Source of the DNA: Candidatus Zixiibacteriota bacterium
GTDB taxonomy: Bacteria; SM23-81
Assembly (NCBI GenBank): GCA_030628225.1
Contig: DAOVRJ010000150.1
Span: 1-6,196 of the forward strand
DNA length: 6,196 nt
Direction of reading: 5' to 3'
Position numbers and translations under genes: made by a program. Position 1 is the first letter of the stretch. The number at the start of each line of letters is the position of its first letter. The notes below the pieces were generated by a model that saw only the letters and a program-made list of their open reading frames with translations, was not told the DNA's origin and ran no database searches. Below, in pieces: positions 1-4,715 of this stretch.

Positions 1-86
1 ACCACTGGCGCGATCTCTTTCTGACCAAATTCGCGAACCGTCTTTTTGATCAGCTCCTGTTCGCTGTTGAACTCAAAATTCAGCAT
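1..86 (-). CDS. Acyl-CoA dehydrogenase, N-terminal fragment (runs off window start)
   Basis: Only the first 28 codons are visible. They read M-L-N-F-E-F, then a helix containing S-E-Q-E-L-I-K-K-T-V-R-E-F, then K-E-I-A-P-V. This is the characteristic amino-terminal helix of FAD-dependent acyl-CoA dehydrogenases, which usually begin like MDF-x-L-T-x-E-Q-x-x-I/L-x-x-x-V-R-x-F-x-x-x-E-I-A-P. Such enzymes oxidise acyl-CoA thioesters to trans-2-enoyl-CoA in the cytoplasm and pass electrons to electron-transfer flavoprotein. The ATG at 86 is preceded by AAGGGG (101-96) at a 9-nt spacing, which supports the start. Catalytic and flavin-binding regions lie outside the window, so chain-length preference cannot be judged. 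The 207-bp gap upstream suggests its own promoter, but I see no convincing one. The identification rests on a short stretch, though the pattern is distinctive. Confidence 0.75.
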   Translation of the reverse strand, partial: MLNFEFNSEQELIKKTVREFGQKEIAPV

Positions 87-160
87 TGGCTTGAACCCCT
101 TAAGATAATTCGGCGGATGAGCATTTCCATCGTGGGCTTTTGAAGGATATGAGAAAAGCC

Positions 161-230
161 GAGATTCGAGACTCGAGATTCGAGACTCGGGGATGGGGGG
201 TCGGGGATCCAGAATCCAGTATCCAGTTCC
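161..230. repeat. Ten in-phase degenerate heptamers (tract 1)
   Basis: Reading in 7-bp steps from 161 gives four perfect units of GAGAYTC (161-188), three of GGGGRTS (189-209) and three of CAGWWYC (210-230), with no slippage between sub-blocks. Most units end in TC. The pattern resembles the short tandemly repeated heptamers (STRR) known from cyanobacterial intergenic DNA and similar arrays seen in environmental genomes. Its function is unknown; replication slippage followed by divergence is the simplest origin. Confidence 0.85.
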
Positions 231-253
231 CTCACGGACACGAATCAGGTTTT

Positions 254-288
254 CTTTCCATTTTCCATTTTTCATTTTTCATTCTGCA
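254..288. repeat. Five T-rich heptamers (tract 3)
   Basis: Five consecutive 7-bp units end in CA: CTTTCCA, TTTTCCA, two copies of TTTTTCA, and TTCTGCA. The tract stops 5 bp before the rlpA-like stop codon (294-296), so on the minus strand it forms an A-rich 3' untranslated stretch right after that gene. It is not in phase with the tract at 161-230 (offset 93 bp). It is not a hairpin terminator: I see no GC-rich stem next to a U-run. Confidence 0.8.
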
Positions 289-293
289 TTACA

Positions 294-725
294 CTATCCC
301 TCTCCCATCTCGATCACCTCGAGTCTCACCCTGGCCGTTCCCGGTCCCACCATGCCGATCTTCCTGGCCGCACCATAGGAGAGATCGATGATCCGGCCTT
401 CGACGAAGGGGCCGCGGTCATTGATGCGCACCGTCACTTTCTTGCCGTTGTCCAGGTTGGTGACCAGCACCCGGGTGTCGAAGGGCAGGGCCCGGTGGGC
501 GGCGGTCATGGCGTACATGTCGTAGACCTCACCGTTGGATGTCTTGCGACCGTGGAAATCCTCACCGTAGTAAGAGGCCACACCCTCCTGTAATCGCCTC
601 AAACTCCCCGGCAAGCTCTCCCTCTGCGGGCGATCAGAGCTGGTGTACCGTGGCGAGGAGGTACAGCTCATAAAAATTAGGGCCATTGCTACTATCAGAA
701 TGCGCTCAATGGAATGGTCTCTCAT
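294..725 (-). CDS. rlpA: RlpA-like lipoprotein (double-psi beta-barrel, septal-ring lytic transglycosylase family)
   Basis: This 143-residue protein belongs to the RlpA family, whose studied Pseudomonas member is a lytic transglycosylase acting on glycan strands lacking stem peptides. Residues 8-20 are a hydrophobic export segment followed by Cys21, giving a weak lipobox (F-M-S-C), so a lipid anchor is likely but not certain. The double-psi barrel runs from about 48 to 138, with G-V-A-S-Y-Y-G (48-54), T-S-N-G-E (62-66), A-A-H-R-A-L-P-F (75-82) and I-N-D-R-G-P-F (101-107). Glu66, His77 and Asp103 have the same spacing (11 and 26 residues) as the residues important for activity in Pseudomonas RlpA (E120, H131, D157). 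There is no C-terminal SPOR domain, so septal targeting through denuded glycan is not indicated. The start at 725 lies 4 nt past the upstream gene's stop, and the GAGG (736-733) serving it overlaps that gene's last codons, implying translational coupling. Confidence 0.9.
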   Translation of the reverse strand: MRDHSIERILIVAMALIFMSCTSSPRYTSSDRPQRESLPGSLRRLQEGVASYYGEDFHGRKTSNGEVYDMYAMTAAHRALPFDTRVLVTNLDNGKKVTVRINDRGPFVEGRIIDLSYGAARKIGMVGPGTARVRLEVIEMGEG

Positions 726-729
726 CCGC

Positions 730-2616
730 TCACCTCAATAATACCAGCTTGCTGGTCTGCCGGGCTCCTCCCACCTGCAGCTGGCAGAAGTAGATCCCCG
801 ACGTCACCGGGAGACCCCGATGGTCCCGGCCATCCCAGTGGACCAGGTGAAACCCGGCACTTTGCTGCTGATCCACCAGTGTGCGGATCTCCTGTCCCAG
901 AACGTTGAAGATCCGGAGATAGACCCGCTCCGCTTGCGCATTGGAAAGGGTGTAGGCGATGAGGGTGGCATCGTTGAAGGGATTAGGACGATTCTGGAAC
1001 AGGCAGAACCCTCCGGGGACAGCAACCTCCAGCCCTTCAGTAACTCCCGTGGCCACCACCAGCTGGAAATCCTGATCCGTGGCCGGAGGACTTCCCCAGG
1101 AGAAAGTCTGTTCACGCAGGGAGGGCTCGCTGGCATATCCCCCTTCATAAGCGCCGATGAGCCAGGTCCCCAGGGAGATATCGCCGAACTCATAAAATCC
1201 GCTGGCATTCGTCTCGGCGAAGCTCCACCCCAGGGGGGAATCCTGCCCATCATTGTAAATGACCACGTAGACACCGGGGGCGGGGTCGCCGCCGGCCTGG
1301 TAGGTCACCGTGCCGGAAATGGAGATGGGCCCGCCGCCGCTGGGCTCGATGATGAAATCCTTACCCGTGACGGTCTCGTCGGAAGAGACGTTCACAGGAT
1401 AATAGATATGGCTGGGCGGAAAAACCACATCATACCCCTCTAGATGGGCGGTGATCATATACTGGGCCGGAAGCACCGCCAGGGAGTAGTTTCCGTCCAG
1501 GTCGGTGATCGCGGAATAGTAATAGCCGGCAACACAAAAGGCGCTGACTGTCACTCCGCTGGCCCCGCCGCCGGCCTGAAAGGTCACCGTGCCCTCTATC
1601 CGGCTGGTGGGACGCCCCAGGGTGAAATTCTTGCCCTCCAGCGTGGCCCCAGAGTCCACCACCTCTCCTGGATAGCTGGGTGGTATGGAGGCATACCCCG
1701 GCGGAAGAAAGAAGGGGTATATCGTGTAAGTTCCCGGTGAAACGCCGATGCGATAAAAACCGTCGGCCTGGGTCCAGCCGACACACATGTCCTCCGCCTC
1801 CATGGCCACCATCATAACGCCGGGCACCGGATTGCCGCCCGAGCTGTCCACCGTGCCGGTGATGTACGCTGGGTAAGCGCTCATGGCGAAGTCCACCACC
1901 GCTGAGTCCAGGGCGAGCACGGAGACCATCTGGCTATCCGCGGGAGCATAGTAATTTCCCAGATCCCATGCATATACGATCCAGTCTCCGGCCTCTACGT
2001 CGAGTTCATATCGACCCTGCTCATCGGTGAGGGAGGCTCTTTGATCGTCAAGGGTGGTCTCATAAGCGATGACCACTATGCTGTCCAGAGGCGCCGCCGT
2101 GCCGGCGTCAGTGACCGTGCCGCCGATATACGGACGGCCGGGGGTGGGAGGAATGACCCTCAAAATGGCCTGAGCCACCGAGTGATCCTGGTCGGTGATC
2201 TTGACCAGGAATTGCATGGGAACGGTTGAGAAGCTGTAGTCCTCCTTTAACAGCTCGAGGTGGTGAAGCAAGAGGCCGTTGACCTGGCCGTCATCATCCC
2301 CGGGAATCTCATCCCCCTCTGCGTTCTCCAGTGTGGGAATACCGTCGTTGATGTAAGCGAACTGGACTATGGTCTCCTGGCCATCCACGACACCATTCCC
2401 GTTCAGGTCCAGATAGATCTCGGCGATGAGCCTGTTGCCCGCCTGAGCATAGTCGGCGGTCACGTCCACCGTGTCGGGCACCTGAACCTCCAAAAAGGAT
2501 TGACCGTCCACATAGACGTAACTGACGGCAAGGGCCGTTTCCCCGGAAAATCCCACTGCCAGGGAAATGACCAAGAAGATCCACAGAAAAGCGGCGAACT
2601 TCCTATAAGTCCTCAT
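730..2616 (-). CDS. Secreted multidomain protein: four carboxypeptidase-regulatory-like repeats plus FlgD-like/T9SS C-terminal sorting domain
   Basis: The chosen ATG at 2616 (628 residues) follows a strong GGAGGG (2628-2623) by 6 nt and opens directly into a signal peptide: basic R-T-Y-R-K, a hydrophobic core, and a likely cleavage after A-L-A at residue 30. The in-frame ATG at 2655 would add 13 residues ahead of the signal and lacks a good ribosome binding site. Residues 31-160 form an unassigned domain with an EF-hand/dockerin-like calcium loop, D-L-N-G-N-G-V-V-D-G-Q-E (70-81). Four beta-sandwich repeats of the CarboxypepD_reg type begin near 163, 251, 339 and 432; each opens with I-x-G-T-V and contains a D/A-x-x-G-x-Y strand. 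The C-terminus (about 538-628) has N-R-P-N-P-F-N, then W-D-G-R-D and S-G-I-Y-F, ending K-L-V-L-L-R, as in FlgD-like Ig / T9SS type A sorting domains. I infer an exported, possibly surface-attached structural or binding protein. No catalytic domain is visible and the ligand is unknown. Confidence 0.88.
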   Translation of the reverse strand: MRTYRKFAAFLWIFLVISLAVGFSGETALAVSYVYVDGQSFLEVQVPDTVDVTADYAQAGNRLIAEIYLDLNGNGVVDGQETIVQFAYINDGIPTLENAEGDEIPGDDDGQVNGLLLHHLELLKEDYSFSTVPMQFLVKITDQDHSVAQAILRVIPPTPGRPYIGGTVTDAGTAAPLDSIVVIAYETTLDDQRASLTDEQGRYELDVEAGDWIVYAWDLGNYYAPADSQMVSVLALDSAVVDFAMSAYPAYITGTVDSSGGNPVPGVMMVAMEAEDMCVGWTQADGFYRIGVSPGTYTIYPFFLPPGYASIPPSYPGEVVDSGATLEGKNFTLGRPTSRIEGTVTFQAGGGASGVTVSAFCVAGYYYSAITDLDGNYSLAVLPAQYMITAHLEGYDVVFPPSHIYYPVNVSSDETVTGKDFIIEPSGGGPISISGTVTYQAGGDPAPGVYVVIYNDGQDSPLGWSFAETNASGFYEFGDISLGTWLIGAYEGGYASEPSLREQTFSWGSPPATDQDFQLVVATGVTEGLEVAVPGGFCLFQNRPNPFNDATLIAYTLSNAQAERVYLRIFNVLGQEIRTLVDQQQSAGFHLVHWDGRDHRGLPVTSGIYFCQLQVGGARQTSKLVLLR

Positions 2617-2658
2617 CAGGCTCCCTCCTCCTTTAGGGTGATAAGCGAACAGCATCTT

Positions 2659-3597
2659 TCAGCGGATTTCATGCGCATCGTTTTCCAGCACCATTTTCCC
2701 CACCAGCTCCCGGATCTCCCTCAGCCCCCGCTGGGCACAGGCCTTTTCCAGTCCCTGGATGATGTTCAGGGGGGCATGGGGATCCACAAAATTGGCGGTG
2801 CCCACCTGCACTGCGCAGGCCCCGGCCAGAATGAACTCCACAGCATCCTCGGCGGTCATAATTCCCCCCACGCCGATGACCGGCAAGGAGACTTTCTGGG
2901 CCACCTTCCAGACCATGGCCAGGGCCACCGGCTTGATGGCCGGTCCGGACAGCCCCCCCACGACGGTGGAAAGCAGCGGCCTGTGGGTCTGCACATCTAT
3001 GGCCATGCCCAGCAGTGTATTGACCAGGGAAACGGCCTCCACCCCGGCATCGGCGGCACTCTGGGCGATGGCGGCGATATCCGTAACATTGGGGCTGAGC
3101 TTGGCGATGAGCAACCGCTTGGTGGCCTTTCTGACCGCCGAAAGCAGACGGAACGCCTCCCGCGGATCAGAGCCGAGGGCCATCCCGCCCTCTTTTACGT
3201 TGGGACAGGAGATATTGATCTCCAGCGCTTCGATGCCTGGCTGTCCCTCCAGCTTTTTGACCACCTGTACATACTCCTCGGTGGTGCTCCCGGCCACATT
3301 GACGATCACCGCCGTCTTCAGGGACTGAAGAAAAGGAAGCTTCTCCCGGACGAAGACATCTACCCCAACGTTGGCCAGGCCGATGGCATTGAGCATCCCG
3401 CAGCGGGTCTCGGCCACACGCGGAGGCGGATTGCCCTCACGGGGGTGCAGGGTCACCGCCTTGGTGATCAAGCCGCCCAGCAGGTTAGGATCTAAGAGAT
3501 CTCTGTACTCCTGGCCCCAGCCATAGGTCCCCGAGGCCACCAGGACGGGGTTTTTTAGACGCAAACTTGCCAGTTGAACGGACAGATCGGCCTTCAA
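2659..3597 (-). CDS. pyrD: Dihydroorotate dehydrogenase, class 1B catalytic subunit
   Basis: PyrD oxidises dihydroorotate to orotate, the fourth step of UMP synthesis, using FMN in the cytoplasm. From the TTG at 3597 the product is 312 residues, matching class 1B enzymes such as Bacillus PyrD (311). It begins K-A-D-L-S-V, then L-K-N-P-V and A-S-G-T-Y-G (21-26). Further landmarks are T-K-A-V-T-L-H-P-R-E-G-N-P-P-P-R (45-60), M-L-N-A-I-G-L (68-74), N-I-S-C-P-N (128-133) with the class 1 catalytic Cys131, A-K-L-S-P-N (165-170), G-G-L-S-G-P-A-I-K-P (214-223), G-V-G-G-I (242-246) and G-T-A-N-F (266-270). The T-L-H-P-R and R-V-A-E-T segments favour class 1B (NAD-linked, partnered by PyrK) over the fumarate-linked 1A. 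TTG is preferred because GGAGG (3607-3603) sits 5 nt upstream, while the in-frame ATG at 3636 lacks a spaced ribosome binding site and adds 13 non-family residues. No pyrK lies next to it. The next gene starts 42 nt downstream. Confidence 0.95.
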   Translation of the reverse strand: MKADLSVQLASLRLKNPVLVASGTYGWGQEYRDLLDPNLLGGLITKAVTLHPREGNPPPRVAETRCGMLNAIGLANVGVDVFVREKLPFLQSLKTAVIVNVAGSTTEEYVQVVKKLEGQPGIEALEINISCPNVKEGGMALGSDPREAFRLLSAVRKATKRLLIAKLSPNVTDIAAIAQSAADAGVEAVSLVNTLLGMAIDVQTHRPLLSTVVGGLSGPAIKPVALAMVWKVAQKVSLPVIGVGGIMTAEDAVEFILAGACAVQVGTANFVDPHAPLNIIQGLEKACAQRGLREIRELVGKMVLENDAHEIR

Positions 3598-3607
3598 AAT
3601 CTCCTCC
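3598..3607 (-). promoter_or_regulatory. Ribosome binding site deciding the pyrD TTG start
   Basis: On the minus strand GGAGGAG occupies 3607-3601, leaving a 5-nt spacer between GGAGG and the TTG at 3597. The upstream ATG (3636) is preceded only by GGGG directly abutting it, which is too close to act. This site, together with the family's usual N-terminus, is why the shorter TTG-initiated protein is annotated. Confidence 0.75.
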
Positions 3608-3619
3608 ACATAGCCCACT

Positions 3620-3673
3620 GATGTTGGACGCGACATCCCCGCTGACTAACCAGGTCCGGTCATCCTCCCGAAC
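3620..3673 (-). promoter_or_regulatory. pyrD mRNA leader with two small hairpins
   Basis: If transcription starts near 3674, the leader is about 77 nt. The first hairpin pairs GUUCGG (3673-3668) with CCGGAC (3659-3654), including one G-U pair, around an 8-nt purine-rich loop, and would sit at the very 5' end of the transcript. A second, weaker one pairs GAUGU (3637-3633) with ACAUC (3624-3620) and buries the alternative ATG at 3636. Neither is followed by a U-run, so they are not terminators. The pyrD ribosome binding site downstream stays unpaired in this fold. A regulatory role is conjecture. Confidence 0.35.
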
Positions 3674-3680
3674 TACGTCC

Positions 3681-3709
3681 ATTTTACACCTTCTGTGTCC
3701 CGATGTCAA
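3681..3709 (-). promoter_or_regulatory. Sigma70-type promoter for the pyrD operon
   Basis: The minus strand carries a perfect -35 box TTGACA (3709-3704), a 17-bp spacer, and a -10 box TAAAAT (3686-3681) matching TATAAT at five of six positions. Transcription is predicted to start around 3674, inside the gap and past the znu terminator, so pyrD and the two genes after it can be expressed independently of the metal transporter. The promoter position also argues against an upstream pyrK in the same transcript. Confidence 0.8.
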
Positions 3710-3726
3710 GGATTACCGGAAGAAGC

Positions 3727-3796
3727 CTGAATTCTGGATACTGGATGAAAGGCAAGAGGAACGGGGTTCGGGAAACTGCCGACTGCTTACTGAAAA
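3727..3796. repeat. Ten in-phase degenerate heptamers (tract 2)
   Basis: In 7-bp steps from 3727 the sequence reads as three CTGRATN units (3727-3747), two ARAGGMA (3748-3761), two CGGGRWW (3762-3775) and three CTGMNNA (3776-3796). The two CTG blocks are 49 bp apart and therefore in the same register. The middle units are more degenerate, so their membership is less certain. The right end merges into the left arm of the znu terminator (A-run at 3793-3797). The block CTGGATACTGGAT (3734-3746) also occurs inverted in tract 1. Confidence 0.7.
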
Positions 3797-3822
3797 AGGC
3801 CGTCCTCACAGGAGTGAGGACG
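3793..3822 (-). terminator. Rho-independent terminator of the znu operon
   Basis: A perfect 9-bp stem (CGTCCTCAC, 3801-3809, with GTGAGGACG, 3814-3822) closes a 4-nt loop. Read on the minus strand it is followed by GCC and five T residues (3797-3793). It lies about 87 bp after the znuB stop, facing the right way for that operon. An A-run on its upstream side (3833-3827) could extend the stem by pairing with the T-run. No plus-strand gene uses it, although the plus strand has its own T7 run four bases past the stem. Confidence 0.85.
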
Positions 3823-3836
3823 CTACTTTTTTTGTT

Positions 3837-3897
3837 CTGCCTCCTGCCTACTCTTTTTTCATTGCCATTGCTATTGTCATTCTCTCTCAACTCTCTA
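3837..3897. repeat. Short tandem units between the znuB stop and its terminator
   Basis: Three small runs follow one another: two CTGCCTM heptamers (3837-3850), four hexamers of YATTSY-like form (CATTGC twice, TATTGT, CATTCT; 3860-3883), and two CTCTCWA heptamers (3884-3897). They occupy the 3' untranslated region of znuB and continue the repeat-built character of this gap. The individual runs are short, so each alone would be weak evidence. Confidence 0.55.
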
Positions 3898-3908
3898 AAC
3901 TATAATCA

Positions 3909-4715
3909 TCAAATTCCCCTCAGACGGACATAGAGCAGTGAGACGCAGAATAGAACCCCGGCGAACAGAACAATAGTCGCCCCCGAGGCCAGGTTTAGCC
4001 AACAGGAGAGAAACAACCCGGCCACGGTGGAAACCACCCCAATGCCCACCGAACAGAGAGCCAGTCCCCGGTAGTTTGTGGTGAACTGCCTGGCGGCGGC
4101 GGCGGGAATCACCAGCAGCGCCGAAACCAGCACGATGCCGATGAGCTTGATGGCGATAACGATGGTGACGGCCATGGCCAGCAGGAAAAAATAGTAGACG
4201 GGCGACACGGCCACCCCACTCACTCTGGCCACCTCTTCGTCAAAGCTCAGGAATAGGAGCTCTTTGAAGAGGGAAAGGATAACGGCGAAAATGACCGGGG
4301 CCACAATCAAAACCAGCACCACGTCTCCCCGGGTTATGGCCAGGATATTGCCGAACAGATAGCCGAACAGATCCACGTTATAACTACGAGACAGGCCGAT
4401 GAACAGGATGCCCAGGGCCATATTCAGGGCAAAGAAAATTCCAATGGCCGTGTCCTCGTGCAGGCGCCCCTGTCGGTTGACGAAACCGATCAACAGGGCG
4501 GTGGCTCCGGCGAAAAGAATCGCGGTGATGGTGGGGTTAATTCCCAGGAGAAAACCGAGGGCAACACCCCCAAAGGCAGAGTGGGAGATGCCCACGCCAA
4601 TAAAGGAGAGTCGTTTCAGGACCACGAAAACGGAGAAGAGGGCACATAGCGCGGCGATGAAAATACCGGCCACCAGGGCCCGCTGCATAAAACCCAGCTG
4701 GAAGATCTCAATCAT
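3909..4715 (-). CDS. znuB: Zinc/manganese-type ABC transporter permease (ABC-3 family)
   Basis: This 268-residue integral membrane protein forms the translocation pore of a metal-uptake ABC transporter. It is hydrophobic throughout, with eight or nine likely membrane segments (roughly 14-34, 44-59, 62-79, 90-108, 130-150, 173-188, 190-207, 217-237 and 245-264). ABC-3 landmarks are S-F-I-G-V-G-I-S-H-S-A-F-G-G-V-A (37-52), E-D-T-A-I-G-I-F-F-A (87-96), the F-D-E-E-x-A-x-x-x-G loop (158-167), and K-L-I-G-I-V-L-V-S-A-L-L-V-I-P-A-A-A-A-R (190-209), the most conserved block of the family. Length is normal for ZnuB/MntB/TroC. Its ATG overlaps the znuC stop by 8 bp, and GGAG (4725-4722) inside znuC serves as its ribosome binding site. 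The permease alone cannot distinguish zinc from manganese or iron; the zinc call comes from the binding protein. Confidence 0.93.
   Translation of the reverse strand: MIEIFQLGFMQRALVAGIFIAALCALFSVFVVLKRLSFIGVGISHSAFGGVALGFLLGINPTITAILFAGATALLIGFVNRQGRLHEDTAIGIFFALNMALGILFIGLSRSYNVDLFGYLFGNILAITRGDVVLVLIVAPVIFAVILSLFKELLFLSFDEEVARVSGVAVSPVYYFFLLAMAVTIVIAIKLIGIVLVSALLVIPAAAARQFTTNYRGLALCSVGIGVVSTVAGLFLSCWLNLASGATIVLFAGVLFCVSLLYVRLRGI

Larger units (their letters stand above)
87..293. other. Intergenic gap made largely of heptamer repeats
   Basis: This 207-bp gap separates the rlpA-like stop from the acyl-CoA dehydrogenase start. It contains the acyl-CoA dehydrogenase ribosome binding site (101-96) and an inverted repeat GGCTTTT / AAAAGCC (135-141 and 154-160, 12-nt loop). 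Two heptamer tracts (161-230 and 254-288) are annotated separately. The inverted repeat has no following T-run on either strand, so I do not call it a terminator. I see no convincing sigma70-type promoter. The reading frames crossing the gap are low-complexity products of the repeats and show no protein-like features. Confidence 0.7.
3598..3908. other. Intergenic region between the znu operon and pyrD
   Basis: This 311-bp stretch carries, in minus-strand order: short repeats just past the znuB stop (3897-3837), the znu terminator (3822-3793), a heptamer tract (3796-3727), the pyrD promoter (3709-3681), and the pyrD leader and ribosome binding site. Short reading frames on both strands overlap the repeats and promoter and have no protein-like composition or ribosome binding site, so I annotate no gene here. 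Confidence 0.75.

Noticed and set aside
135-160. Inverted repeat GGCTTTT/AAAAGCC as a terminator or operator
   Set aside because: The stem is short and AT-rich with a 12-nt loop and no T-run follows on either strand. It could be chance in a repeat-rich gap.
161-295. CRISPR array
   Set aside because: The repeats are 7 bp, contiguous and degenerate, without unique spacers and without cas genes nearby.
140-391. Plus-strand open frame crossing the heptamer repeats into the rlpA-like 3' end
   Set aside because: Its sequence is the translation of the tandem repeats followed by antisense of rlpA, with no protein-like composition.
820-1443. Plus-strand open frame of 207 codons inside the secreted-protein gene
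   Set aside because: It lies wholly antisense to the confident repeat-protein gene and shows no domain, signal or family motif; it is a codon-bias shadow.
2260-3495. Long plus-strand open frame (411 codons) antisense to the secreted-protein gene and pyrD
   Set aside because: It spans the opposite strand of two well-supported genes. Its translation is rich in Gly, His, Asp and Gln, as expected from antisense of GC-rich codons, with no recognisable domain or ribosome binding site.
3646-3663. Five-codon leader peptide (M-T-G-P-G) in the pyrD leader
   Set aside because: The GGAGG abuts the ATG with no spacing and lies partly in the predicted hairpin, so efficient initiation is unlikely. There is no run of regulatory codons.
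3485-3709. Minus-strand open frame starting at the pyrD promoter and overlapping the pyrD start
   Set aside because: Its first ATG lies in the -35 region and the next overlaps the -10 box, and the rest runs out of frame through pyrD. It would not be in the mRNA in full.
3801-3833. Plus-strand terminator from the same hairpin
   Set aside because: The T-run is separated from the stem by four bases and no plus-strand gene ends here; the minus-strand reading serves the znu operon.
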